NCBI GenBank assembly: GCA_029265455.1
Contig: JAJUJF010000012.1
Coordinates: forward strand, 1-35,938
DNA: 35,938 nt
Direction of reading: 5' to 3'
Origin: Paracoccaceae bacterium
Lineage (GTDB): Bacteria > Pseudomonadota > Alphaproteobacteria > Rhodobacterales > Rhodobacteraceae
Part shown: one piece after another, positions 26,882 to 34,399 of the stretch
Layout: each line of letters starts with the position of its first letter
Numbering within the stretch: the first letter of the stretch is position 1
Notes under the pieces: model-generated
Database searches by the model: none
Told to the model about the DNA's origin: nothing
What the model saw: the letters and a program-made list of their open reading frames with translations, nothing else
Translations under genes and position numbers: made by a program

Positions 26882-28438
26882 TCAGACCGCCGCCGTATCG
26901 GGCGCGGTCTTCAGGCGCCGGACCAGCAGCTTGTTCAGCGCGTTCACATAGGCCCGGGTCGAGGCGACGACCGTATCGGTGTCGGAGGACTGGCCGGTGA
27001 CGATCTTGCCGTTCTCCTCGAGTCGCACCGAGACCGTGGCCTGGGCGTCCGTCCCCTCGGTGACGGCATGGACCTGGTAGAGCTGGAGCCGCGCCGAATG
27101 GGATACGAGGGCCTTCACCGCGTTGAAGGCGGCATCGACCGGGCCGTCGCCGGTGGCATGCACGCTCTGCTCGTTCCCGTCGATCGCGAGGGTGAGATCG
27201 GCCGTCTGCGGTCCCTCGGTGCCGCAGACGACGCGCAGATGCCGCACCTGGATGCGGTCATGGGCGGCCTCGGTGCCGGCATCCTGGACGAGGGCGATCA
27301 GGTCCTCGTCGTAGATCTCCTTCTTGCGGTCGGCGAGTTCCTTGAACCGCACGAAGACGTCCGAAAGCTGGTTGTCGCCGATCTGGTAGCCGAGCTCGCG
27401 CAGCTTGGAGCGCAGTGCCGCGCGCCCCGAATGCTTGCCCATGACGAGCGAGGTGGCGTTGAGGCCGACATCCTCGGGCCGCATGATCTCGAAGGTGCCG
27501 GCGTGTTTCAGCATCCCGTCCTGGTGGATGCCGCTCTCGTGGGCGAAGGCGTTCTTGCCGACGATCGCCTTGTTGTACTGGACCGGGAAGCCCGAAACCG
27601 TCGAGACGAGGCGCGAGGCCTGCATGATCTTCGTCGTGTCGATCCCGGTCTCGAACGGCATGATGTCGTTCCTCACCCGCATCGCCATCACGACTTCCTC
27701 GAGCGCGGTGTTGCCTGCGCGTTCGCCGAGGCCGTTGATCGTGCATTCGATCTGCCGGGCGCCGGCCTCGACCGCGGCAAGCGCGTTCGCCGTCGCCATG
27801 CCGAGGTCGTTGTGGCAATGGGTGGAGATCGTCACCTCGTCCATGCCAGGCACGCGTTCGAGCAGCATGCGGATGATCGCCGCCGATTCGCCCGGCGCCG
27901 TGTAGCCCACGGTATCGGGGATGTTGATCGTGGTGGCGCCTGCCTTGATCGCGATCTCGCAGACCCGGGCGAGGTAGTCGTGTTCGGTCCGTGTCGCGTC
28001 CATCGGCGACCATTGCACGTCGTCGCAGAGGTTGCGGGCGTGGGTCACGGTCGCATGGATGCGCTCGGCCATCGCCTCCTTGTCGAGGCGGACCTGGTAT
28101 TCGCGATGGAGGGGCGACGTGCCGATGAAGGTGTGGATGCGCGGCCGTTTCGCGTGTTTCACCGCCTCCCATGCCCGGTCGATATCGGCGAAATTCGCGC
28201 GGGCGAGGCCGCAGATCACCGCGTTCCGGGCAGCCTTCGCGATCTTCGACACCGCCTCGAAATCGCCCTCGGACGCGATGGGGAAGCCCGCCTCGATGAT
28301 GTCGACGCCCATCTCGTCAAGGAGTTCGGCGATCTGGAGCTTCTCCTCGAGCGTCATCGTGGCGCCGGGGGACTGCTCGCCGTCGCGGAGCGTGGTGTCG
28401 AAGATGAGAACGCGGTTCTGGGACGCTGTAGCGGTCAT
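26882..28438 (-). CDS. leuA: 2-isopropylmalate synthase
   Basis: 518 residues. Condenses acetyl-CoA with 2-oxoisovalerate, the first committed step to leucine. TIM barrel with FDTTLRDGEQSPGATM (substrate and metal ligands), IHTFIGTSPLH, STHCHNDLGMATANALA (HxH metal ligands) and GLGERAGNTALEEV; the linker has NAFAHESGIHQDGMLKH; a C-terminal regulatory LeuA dimer domain (about 385-505) gives leucine feedback inhibition. AGGAGG lies about ten bases before the ATG at 28438. Preceded by a leucine leader and alternative hairpins. Confidence 0.97.
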   Translation of the reverse strand: MTATASQNRVLIFDTTLRDGEQSPGATMTLEEKLQIAELLDEMGVDIIEAGFPIASEGDFEAVSKIAKAARNAVICGLARANFADIDRAWEAVKHAKRPRIHTFIGTSPLHREYQVRLDKEAMAERIHATVTHARNLCDDVQWSPMDATRTEHDYLARVCEIAIKAGATTINIPDTVGYTAPGESAAIIRMLLERVPGMDEVTISTHCHNDLGMATANALAAVEAGARQIECTINGLGERAGNTALEEVVMAMRVRNDIMPFETGIDTTKIMQASRLVSTVSGFPVQYNKAIVGKNAFAHESGIHQDGMLKHAGTFEIMRPEDVGLNATSLVMGKHSGRAALRSKLRELGYQIGDNQLSDVFVRFKELADRKKEIYDEDLIALVQDAGTEAAHDRIQVRHLRVVCGTEGPQTADLTLAIDGNEQSVHATGDGPVDAAFNAVKALVSHSARLQLYQVHAVTEGTDAQATVSVRLEENGKIVTGQSSDTDTVVASTRAYVNALNKLLVRRLKTAPDTAAV

Positions 28439-28466
28439 GTGGATCGATCCTCCTGGGCATTCTGGT

Positions 28467-28526
28467 CCGGCGCGGGAAGCCACATCCCTCTGAACGGCCG
28501 CGCCGGGACGCGTCGCCGCTCAGAGG
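28467..28526 (-). promoter_or_regulatory. leucine attenuator: two mutually exclusive hairpins
   Basis: On the minus strand, stem A pairs CCTCTGAGCGGC (28526-28515), which contains the leader stop codon, with GCCGTTCAGAGG (28498-28487; one G-T pair). Stem B pairs CCGGCGCGG (28506-28498) with CCGCGCCGG (28475-28467). The arms interleave, so A and B exclude each other apart from a pseudoknot. A ribosome stalled on the leader leucine codons or released at the stop would change which forms. Stem B is not followed by a T-tract, so the output could be Rho-dependent or translational. Confidence 0.65.
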
Positions 28527-28600
28527 CCGCTAAGCAGCAGAAGGCCGCCGGACGAATGTCCGGTGCCCATCATCGCGCGCAGATCGTGCCCGTTGACCAT
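28520..28600 (-). CDS. leuL: leucine leader peptide of leuA
   Basis: 26 codons on the minus strand from ATG at 28600 to TGA at 28522-28520. The peptide ends GGLLLLSGL: four consecutive leucines and a fifth two codons later, directly upstream of alternative RNA hairpins and 82 bp from leuA. This is the arrangement of ribosome-mediated leucine attenuation. No Shine-Dalgarno precedes the ATG, but a promoter places transcription initiation at or within a few bases of it, as for leaderless trpL in Sinorhizobium. A shorter version could start at the ATGs 9 or 10 codons in. Confidence 0.75.
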   Translation of the reverse strand: MVNGHDLRAMMGTGHSSGGLLLLSGL

Positions 28601-28606
28601 GGCGCG

Positions 28607-28635
28607 GAAATATATGCAGCCGGGCGGCAAGTCAA
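28607..28635 (-). promoter_or_regulatory. promoter of the leuL-leuA transcript
   Basis: On the minus strand TTGACT (28635-28630) with either TATTTC at 17 bp (28612-28607) or the better TATATT at 15 bp (28614-28609). Both put the transcription start at about 28600-28602, on or just before the leader ATG. Confidence 0.6.
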
Positions 28636-28816
28636 AGGCGGAAAATCGCGATCGGCGCCGTTGTTGCCGCCGTCGGTGATGTGGCCCGGGCATGCCGTCG
28701 GGAACGGGAGGCGAACCCTGAACGGCTGCCCGGGCCGTCTGGATGATGGCGGGTCCGGTCGCGCACACGCCACCTGCACGAAGCGGCGCGACCTCCAGGG
28801 CCGCCCTCCAGCAGTC

Positions 28817-29773
28817 TCAGCATGGCACCGGCGCGGGCGGCCGACGTTGATCCAGCGCAACGAGATCGGATGAAATCCGCGCCGCGAGCCGGGCATTGCT
28901 GCGCAGGAGCGCGATATTGGCGCGAAGGCTTGCGCCGCCCGTCGCCGCGACGATCCGCGAGAGGAGGAAGGGCGTCACCGCCTTGGCGGTGATTCCCTCG
29001 ACGGCGGCCTCGGCAAGGGCGCTCTCGATATGCGGATCGAGAATGGCGAGCGGGATTTCCTCCTCCGCCGGAATCGGGTTTGCAACGAGCTGTCCACCCG
29101 GAAGGCCCATTTCGCGGCGGAGCCGGTGGACGCGAGCGACCGCGCGACTTTCGTCGAGGCGGAGCGGTGCCCGCAGCCCCGAATCCCGCGCCCAGAAGGC
29201 GGGGAAGGCATCCTGGCCGAAGGCGATCACCGGCACGCCGAGCGTCTCCAGCACCTCCAGCGTCTTCGGCAGGTCGAGGATCGCCTTCGCCCCCGAGGCG
29301 ACCACCGTCACCGGGGTCTGTGCCAGCTCGCGCAGATCGGCCGAGATGTCGAACGAGGTCTCGGCCCCGCGATGGACGCCGCCGATGCCGCCGGTGGCGA
29401 AGACCTCGATCCCGGCGAGCCGGGCGCAGATCATCGTTGCCGCCACCGTGGTCGATCCCGGCCAGCCCATCGCCACCGCCACGGCCAGATCGGCGCGAGA
29501 AAGCTTGCGGATGTCCGGCAGGGCGGCGAACCGGGCGAGTTCCTCCTCCTCGAGGCCGATGCGTATCGCGCCGTCGAGAACGGCGACCGTGGCCGGCACC
29601 GCCCCCTCGGCGCGGATCTCGGCTTCCACCGCGCGGGCGGTGTCGAGGTTTTCCGGCGCCGGCAGCCCGTGGGTGACGACCGTGGTCTCGAGGGCTACGA
29701 TCGGCCGGCGCGCTGCGCGCGCGGCGGCGACCTCCGGCGAAAGGACGAGCGGAATCTTGTCCGGCGACATCAT
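28817..29773 (-). CDS. psuG: pseudouridine-5'-phosphate glycosidase
   Basis: 318 residues. Splits pseudouridine 5'-phosphate into uracil and ribose 5-phosphate. Family features: IVALETTVVTHGLPAPEN with E29 (E. coli E31 equivalent), MGWPGSTTVAATM, VFATGGIGGVHRGAE, and SGAKAILDLPKTLEVLET with K163 (Schiff-base lysine K166 equivalent), then GVPVIAFGQDAFPAFW and LVANPIPAEEEIP. The ATG at 29773 overlaps the upstream kinase stop by four bases (ATGA). A 378-bp stretch to leuA follows; its leuA-proximal part carries the leader, and 28641-28816 shows nothing recognisable. Confidence 0.94.
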   Translation of the reverse strand: MMSPDKIPLVLSPEVAAARAARRPIVALETTVVTHGLPAPENLDTARAVEAEIRAEGAVPATVAVLDGAIRIGLEEEELARFAALPDIRKLSRADLAVAVAMGWPGSTTVAATMICARLAGIEVFATGGIGGVHRGAETSFDISADLRELAQTPVTVVASGAKAILDLPKTLEVLETLGVPVIAFGQDAFPAFWARDSGLRAPLRLDESRAVARVHRLRREMGLPGGQLVANPIPAEEEIPLAILDPHIESALAEAAVEGITAKAVTPFLLSRIVAATGGASLRANIALLRSNARLAARISSDLVALDQRRPPAPVPC

Positions 29774-30636
29774 CGAGGCGGCTCCCGATTCTCGTTGAGG
29801 CGACCCTCTTCGAAGGTGGCAAGGGCGCGTGCAAGTGCAGCGTCCGGGGCATGTCCCGCAAGATCGGCGGCGATGAGGGCCGCCGCGAAGGCGGCATCGG
29901 CGCCGGGCGGCACGCCCGCAGCGCCGGGTGGTGGCGGGACGGTGACCGTTCCCTCCGGCCCGGTGCGGCTCGCGGGCAGGCGGCCATCGGTGACGACCGC
30001 CTCGTGGGCGCCCGCGGCGCAGAGGGCGGCGGCGGCAATCCGGCTGTCGCGGAAGGGACGGCCGAGCATGGCCTCGGCCCCCGCCCGGTTCAGGATCAGG
30101 CTTGCCCGGCCGCGCGCGAGGGCGGGCCGCAGACGCGCCGCCCGCGCCGGTCGCGCCGGGACGAGGATCAGCCGCGAGACAGGCAGGGTGAGGAGCCGGG
30201 TCGAGGCTGCCGGGTCGAGACTGTCGTCGGCGACGACCAGCGGCGGACAGGGTCCACGAGCGAGCGGCTCGAGGAGGCGCACACCCGCCGTGCCGGTATC
30301 GAGGCTGTCGGCCACCGCGGAAAAGAGGCTGCCGTCCGGTCCCTCTATGGCGACATGGCAGCCGGTCGGAGCGTCAAGGCGGAGCGAACGGCCGGTCATG
30401 ACGCCCGCGCGTGCGGCGATCTCGAGGAGGATGTCGCCCTCGGTGTCGCGGCCGAGGGCGGTGATGAGTTCGACCCGGACGCCTGCCCGCGCAAGCCCGA
30501 GCGCCAGGTCGAGCGCGAGCCCGCCCGCGCATCGCGCGACGCGACCGGGAAGCTCGTCGCCGGCCGCGGGCGGACGCGTGGCGCGGCCGACGATGTCCCA
30601 GTGCGCGGCACCGATACAGGCGACCTCCGCAGGCAT
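29770..30636 (-). CDS. psuK: PfkB-family kinase, probable pseudouridine kinase with degenerate motifs
   Basis: 288 residues of the ribokinase/PfkB fold, coupled to psuG, the usual partner of pseudouridine kinase (pseudouridine to its 5'-phosphate). The N-terminal signature reads CAGGLALDLALGLARAG, with Asp where most relatives have Asn after GG. The C-terminal signature, normally DTTGAGDAF, reads VPPGADAAF; aligned on the Phe, the catalytic-base Asp falls on Ala with an Asp one place earlier. The kinase may be impaired or may use the shifted Asp. The ATG at 30636 has GGAG six bases upstream. Divergent from the acetyltransferase gene across 145 bp in which I see no clear site. Confidence 0.7.
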   Translation of the reverse strand: MPAEVACIGAAHWDIVGRATRPPAAGDELPGRVARCAGGLALDLALGLARAGVRVELITALGRDTEGDILLEIAARAGVMTGRSLRLDAPTGCHVAIEGPDGSLFSAVADSLDTGTAGVRLLEPLARGPCPPLVVADDSLDPAASTRLLTLPVSRLILVPARPARAARLRPALARGRASLILNRAGAEAMLGRPFRDSRIAAAALCAAGAHEAVVTDGRLPASRTGPEGTVTVPPPPGAAGVPPGADAAFAAALIAADLAGHAPDAALARALATFEEGRLNENREPPR

Positions 30637-30781
30637 CGGATCTCCGGTTCGAACGCGCCCGGCTGGCGCATCAGTTACCGCATCTGTCCGCGCCGGCGCC
30701 GCGGCTTCAAGCCGCAGGGCGCAGGCGCTGTGCGAGAAGCGGCGAGTGTGGTATGCTCGCCTCGGCATCGGGAGAGGCAGC

Positions 30782-31399
30782 ATGGCGGTGCGCCTCAGGC
30801 CCGCGACGCGGTCCGACGCGCCGGATCTCGCGCGGCTGGTCGACATGGCGGGCGAGGGCCTGCCGAGCTACATCTGGGCCGGCATGGCCGAGCCCGGCGA
30901 GGATGTCTGGGTGGTCGGCCGGCGCCGGGCGGAGCGCGACGAGGGCGGCTTCTCCTGGCGGAACGCGACCATGGCGGAGATCGAGGTGCCGGGGACGGGG
31001 AGACGCGTCGCGGGCGCACTCGTCGGCTATCCGCTTGCCGAGGTGCCTCCGCCCGAGGACCTGCCACCGATGTTCCAGCCGATGCAGCAGCTCGAGAGCC
31101 TCGCGATCGGTACCTGGTATGTCAACGTGCTTGCCGCCTATCCCGAATGGCGGCGGCAGGGGGTGGGCGCCGCCCTGATGGCCGAGGCAGAGCGGCTGGC
31201 GGCGGGGTTCGACGGCACGAGCCTCATCGTCGCGGATGCCAACCTGACGGCGCGGCGCTTCTACGAGGCGCTCGGCTACCGGGAGAAGGCGCGGCGGCCG
31301 ATGGTCAAGGAGGGATGGAGAAGCGACAGCAGCGAGTGGGTGCTGATGCTCAAACCCTTGCCAAACCCGCCCGCTTCGGCTAACGGCACGCGCATCTGA
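30782..31399 (+). CDS. GNAT-family N-acetyltransferase
   Basis: 205 residues. Motif [20 protein letters not shown], gives the acetyl-CoA pyrophosphate-binding R/Q-x-x-G-x-G/A loop, preceded by beta-4 [10 protein letters not shown] and followed by motif B in [23 protein letters not shown] precedes the ATG at 30782. The acceptor is unknown. The gene's last codons appear to carry the rpsB promoter. Confidence 0.85.
   Translation: MAVRLRPATRSDAPDLARLVDMAGEGLPSYIWAGMAEPGEDVWVVGRRRAERDEGGFSWRNATMAEIEVPGTGRRVAGALVGYPLAEVPPPEDLPPMFQPMQQLESLAIGTWYVNVLAAYPEWRRQGVGAALMAEAERLAAGFDGTSLIVADANLTARRFYEALGYREKARRPMVKEGWRSDSSEWVLMLKPLPNPPASANGTRI
31358..31386 (+). promoter_or_regulatory. putative rpsB-tsf promoter
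   Basis: TTGCCA (31358-31363), 17 bp, TAACGG (31381-31386), inside the 3' end of the acetyltransferase gene and 126 bp before the rpsB ATG. Same CTTGCC-type -35 as the tRNA-Leu promoter. Confidence 0.4.
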
Positions 31400-31512
31400 A
31401 GCCACAGGCGGGGTTCGCGGGCGCGCGGGGGAGACATCCCCGTTCCGTCCACCGGTTGGGCCGACCGGCCCTCTCCCCGCCGAGGATCGAAACCGGAAAA
31501 GGAACTCCCGGC

Positions 31513-32328
31513 ATGGCATTGCCCGAATTCAACCTGCGCCAGCTCCTCGAGGCCGGCGTCCACTTCGGCCACCAGACGCATCGCTGGAACCCGCGCATGG
31601 CGCCCTACATCTACGGCGAGCGCAACGGCATCCACATCATCGACCTGACCCAGACGGTGCCGCTCCTCGACCAGGCGCTGCAGGTCGTGCGCGATACGGT
31701 GGCGAAGGGCGGCCGCATCCTCTTCGTCGGCACCAAGCGCCAGGCCCAGAAGACCGTCGCCGAGGCGGCGGTGAAATCCGCGCAGTACTACATCAACCAC
31801 CGCTGGCTCGGCGGCACGCTGACCAACTGGAAGACGGTCTCGAACTCGATCTCGCGGCTGAAGGCGATCGACGAACGCCTCGCCGGCGGCGCCGAGGGGC
31901 TGACCAAGAAGGAACGCCTCGGCCTCGAGCGCGAGCAGGCCAAGCTGCAGGCGTCGCTTGGCGGCATCCGCGACATGGGCGGCGTCCCCGACCTCATCTT
32001 CGTGATCGACACCAACAAGGAAGCGCTCGCGGTCCAGGAGGCGCGGAAGCTCGGCATCCCGGTCGTCGCCATCCTCGACACCAACTCGTCCCCCGACGGG
32101 ATCGAGTACCCGATCCCCGGCAACGACGACGCCAGCCGGGCGATCGCCCTCTACTGCGACCTGATCGCGCGGGCGGCGATCGAGGGCATGGCGGCCCAGC
32201 TCGGCTCGGCCGGAATCGACATCGGCTCGCTCGAGGAGGCGCCGGTGGAGGAACTTGCCGAGGAGGGCGAGGCTGCTGCCGACACGCCGGCGGAGGACAC
32301 GCAGGCAGCGAACGCGGCAGACGCCTGA
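31513..32328 (+). CDS. rpsB: 30S ribosomal protein S2
   Basis: 271 residues. Recognised throughout: [64 protein letters not shown], and [13 protein letters not shown] 40-residue acidic Ala/Glu-rich tail follows the core (about 230-271), common in alphaproteobacterial S2. AAGGA lies about nine bases before the ATG. Co-directional with tsf, the usual pair. Confidence 0.98.
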   Translation: MALPEFNLRQLLEAGVHFGHQTHRWNPRMAPYIYGERNGIHIIDLTQTVPLLDQALQVVRDTVAKGGRILFVGTKRQAQKTVAEAAVKSAQYYINHRWLGGTLTNWKTVSNSISRLKAIDERLAGGAEGLTKKERLGLEREQAKLQASLGGIRDMGGVPDLIFVIDTNKEALAVQEARKLGIPVVAILDTNSSPDGIEYPIPGNDDASRAIALYCDLIARAAIEGMAAQLGSAGIDIGSLEEAPVEELAEEGEAAADTPAEDTQAANAADA

Positions 32329-32344
32329 GCGACGCGACAACCGC

Positions 32345-32376
32345 CGCGGCCCGGGGAAGCCTTCCCCGGGACCGCG
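32345..32376 (+). promoter_or_regulatory. strong hairpin between rpsB and tsf
   Basis: Arms CCCGGGGAA (32350-32358) and TTCCCCGGG (32362-32370) with a 3-base loop, extended by CGCGG/CCGCG with one bulged A. No T-tract. It probably adjusts the S2:EF-Ts ratio through partial termination or RNA processing (inference). Confidence 0.55.
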
Positions 32377-32406
32377 ATTCGTTACATGAATGATGGAGAG
32401 AGCGTG

Positions 32407-33282
32407 ATGGCGATCACCGCGCAAATGGTGAAGGAACTCCGCGAAGTCTCGGGCGCGGGCATGATGGATGCCAAGAAGGCGCTGACCGAGACCGGCGGCG
32501 ACATGCAGGCGGCCATGGACTGGCTGCGCACCAAGGGGCTGGCCAAGGCAGCGAAGAAGTCGGGCCGCACCGCGGCCGAGGGACTGGTCGCCGTCGCGGT
32601 CGACGGGGGCACCGCCGTCGCCGTCGAGGTGAATTCGGAGACGGATTTCGTCGCCCGCAACGCCGATTTCCAGGCGATGGTCGGCGGCATTGCCCGGGCC
32701 GCGCTGACGGTGGACAACGTCGAGGCGCTGAAGAAGGCGCCGCTCGAGGGCAAGACCGTCGAGGAGGTCGTGACCGAGAAGGTGGCGACCATCGGCGAGA
32801 ACATGATGCTGCGGCGGATGGCCCGGGTCGAGGGCGAGAGCGTCGCCACCTATGTCCATAACGCCGTGGTCGAGAACATGGGCAAGATCGGCGTCATCGT
32901 CGCGCTGAAGGGCGCCGACAACGGCATCGGCCGGCAGATCGCCATGCATGTCGCCGCGACCTCGCCGGCGTCGCTCTCGGAGGCCGATCTCGATCCGGCC
33001 GTGATCGAGCGCGAGAAGGCCGTGCTCAGCGAACAGGCCCGCGCCAGCGGCAAGCCGGAGCAGGTCATCGAGAAGATGATCCAGGGGCGGATGGCGAAGT
33101 TCTTCGAGGAGGTGACCCTCCTCAACCAGAAATTCGTGATCAACCCGGACACGACCGTCGGCCAGGCGGCGAAGGAGGCAGGCGTCGAGGTCGTCGCCTT
33201 CGCCCGGCTCGCTGTCGGCGAGGGGATCGAGCGCGAAGAAGAGGATTTCGCCGCCGAGGTCGCGAAGACCGCCGGCCGCTGA
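32407..33282 (+). CDS. tsf: translation elongation factor Ts
   Basis: 291 residues. Nucleotide exchange factor for EF-Tu. N-terminal UBA-like domain with [18 protein letters not shown], the core segment [15 protein letters not shown] that contacts EF-Tu, a second core subdomain ([20 protein letters not shown]) and the C-terminal [11 protein letters not shown] module. Start at 32407, preceded by GGAGAGAG; an in-frame ATG seven codons earlier is not the family start. A strong intrinsic terminator follows. Confidence 0.98.
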   Translation: MAITAQMVKELREVSGAGMMDAKKALTETGGDMQAAMDWLRTKGLAKAAKKSGRTAAEGLVAVAVDGGTAVAVEVNSETDFVARNADFQAMVGGIARAALTVDNVEALKKAPLEGKTVEEVVTEKVATIGENMMLRRMARVEGESVATYVHNAVVENMGKIGVIVALKGADNGIGRQIAMHVAATSPASLSEADLDPAVIEREKAVLSEQARASGKPEQVIEKMIQGRMAKFFEEVTLLNQKFVINPDTTVGQAAKEAGVEVVAFARLAVGEGIEREEEDFAAEVAKTAGR

Positions 33283-33311
33283 CCGATCGCGCGATCGCGC
33301 CACAGGACGCA

Positions 33312-33349
33312 GGGCACCGCACCGGTTTCCGGTGCGGCGCCCTTCTCTT
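33312..33349 (+). terminator. intrinsic terminator of rpsB-tsf
   Basis: GGGC-A-CCGCACCGG (33312-33325) pairs with CCGGTGCGG-C-GCCC (33329-33342) around loop TTT, with one internal mismatch, then TTCTCTT. It lies 30 bp after the tsf stop. Confidence 0.85.
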
Positions 33350-33399
33350 GCGCGGGCCTTCCGCCACCCGGGCTCTCGCGAGGGGGCATCATGCGGGTC

Positions 33400-33466
33400 A
33401 TGCGGTGGCCCCGTTCCGGGGCCGAGTCCCTGGCTCGCTCCCGGCCGTCGGGCCGGAAGCGAGCGG
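33400..33466. repeat. intergenic repeat, part A, copy 2
   Basis: Same sequence and orientation as 14798-14865. The second hairpin here has arms CGCTCCCGGCC (33436-33446) and GGCCGGAAGCG (33451-33461) and extends outward by three more pairs (GCT/AGC). The third pair is C-G where copy 1 has T-A. About 146 bp separate it from part B, against 35 bp in copy 1; I recognise nothing in the extra sequence (33467-33612). Confidence 0.8.
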
Positions 33467-33612
33467 CCGCCAGGTGCTGCGCCCATGGCAGCAGCGGGGT
33501 CGTCCGGGCCGGGCGGTTTGGCCTCCGGCCCGCCGCCGCGCTTCTCCCTGCCTCCCGGCCGGAGTGGACAGGACCGGATGGTCGCGTCATCGCGAGCAGC
33601 AGGCGTCAAGCC

Positions 33613-33694
33613 GTTAATATCCGGGTAGGATCTGGTTTCCTTGCGATTTCAATGGCTTGATTGGGTTTTCATGCGTGGGCGCCTCCTGCCCACG
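33613..33694. repeat. intergenic repeat, part B, copy 2
   Basis: 33650-33681 matches copy 1 at 31 of 32 bases; the 37 bp before it align without gaps. Terminal hairpin CGTGGGC (33674-33680) and GCCCACG (33688-33694) with a 7-base loop. It lies 89 bp before the NUDIX start on the same strand. A TTG inside it makes a spurious N-terminal extension of the NUDIX frame. Confidence 0.8.
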
Positions 33695-33748
33695 GTCGAG
33701 GCCCGGGACTTCCCGGCGTCGTGACCGGGAGGCTGAACGGGGCCGGGC

Positions 33749-33777
33749 TTGCCCGGACGCTCGCGGCACGCCATCTT
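33749..33777 (+). promoter_or_regulatory. putative promoter of the NUDIX gene
   Basis: TTGCCC (33749-33754), 17 bp, CATCTT (33772-33777), ending six bases before the ATG at 33784. With no ribosome site present, a leaderless transcript is possible. Weak -10. Confidence 0.3.
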
Positions 33778-33783
33778 GCAGCC

Positions 33784-34395
33784 ATGGATTCCAGCCGGTT
33801 CAATGCAGAGGCGATCGGGCGGGCGCTCGGCGCGGGGCCGCCCGCCGCCTCCTCGGATTACGACCTCAACCCCGAGGTCGCCTGCCGGCTCGATCCCGGG
33901 CGGAAGCTCGCCCCGGCCGCGGTGCTCGTTCCGCTCGTCGAGCGCGGCAGCCGCGTCAATGTCATCCTCACCCGGCGGGCGAGCGGGCTGCGTCGGCATG
34001 GCGGCCAGGTCGCCTTTCCGGGCGGCCGCGTCGATGCCGGCGATGCCAGTCTCGCGGCGGCGGCGCTGCGCGAGGCCCGGGAGGAGATCGGCCTTCCCCC
34101 GGAGAAGGTCGAGCTGATCGGCCGGCTCGACCCGCACGAGACGGTGACGAATTTCTCGGTCACGCCCTTCGTCGGCCGGGTGACGGGCCTGTTCCGGCCG
34201 CATCCCGATCCGGCCGAGGTCGCCGAGGTCTTCGAGGTGCCGCTCGACTTCCTGCTCGATCCCGCCAATCTCCACGTCCATCGGCGGCGCTGGCAGGGTG
34301 GCTGGCGGCGCTATTACGCCATTCCCTACGGCCCGCATTACATCTGGGGCGCGACCGCCCGGATGCTGAAGGCGCTGGCCGACCGGCTGGCCTGA
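33784..34395 (+). CDS. CoA pyrophosphatase-type NUDIX hydrolase
   Basis: 203 residues. ILTRRASGLRRHGGQVAFPGG is the motif that marks the CoA diphosphatase branch (NudL, NUDT7/8), directly followed by the NUDIX box GGRVDAGDASL...REAREEIGL, in which Asp replaces the first Glu as is usual in that branch. It would split CoA or acyl-CoA into 4'-phosphopantetheine and 3',5'-ADP. The ATG at 33784 starts just ahead of the domain; upstream codons belong to repeat-derived sequence. The cca gene starts four bases after its stop. Confidence 0.88.
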   Translation: MDSSRFNAEAIGRALGAGPPAASSDYDLNPEVACRLDPGRKLAPAAVLVPLVERGSRVNVILTRRASGLRRHGGQVAFPGGRVDAGDASLAAAALREAREEIGLPPEKVELIGRLDPHETVTNFSVTPFVGRVTGLFRPHPDPAEVAEVFEVPLDFLLDPANLHVHRRRWQGGWRRYYAIPYGPHYIWGATARMLKALADRLA

Positions 34396-34399
34396 GCCC

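Noticed and set aside
28520-28768. 82-codon frame including the leucine leader
   Set aside because: The extension upstream of 28600 crosses the promoter; only the last 26 codons fit a leader peptide.
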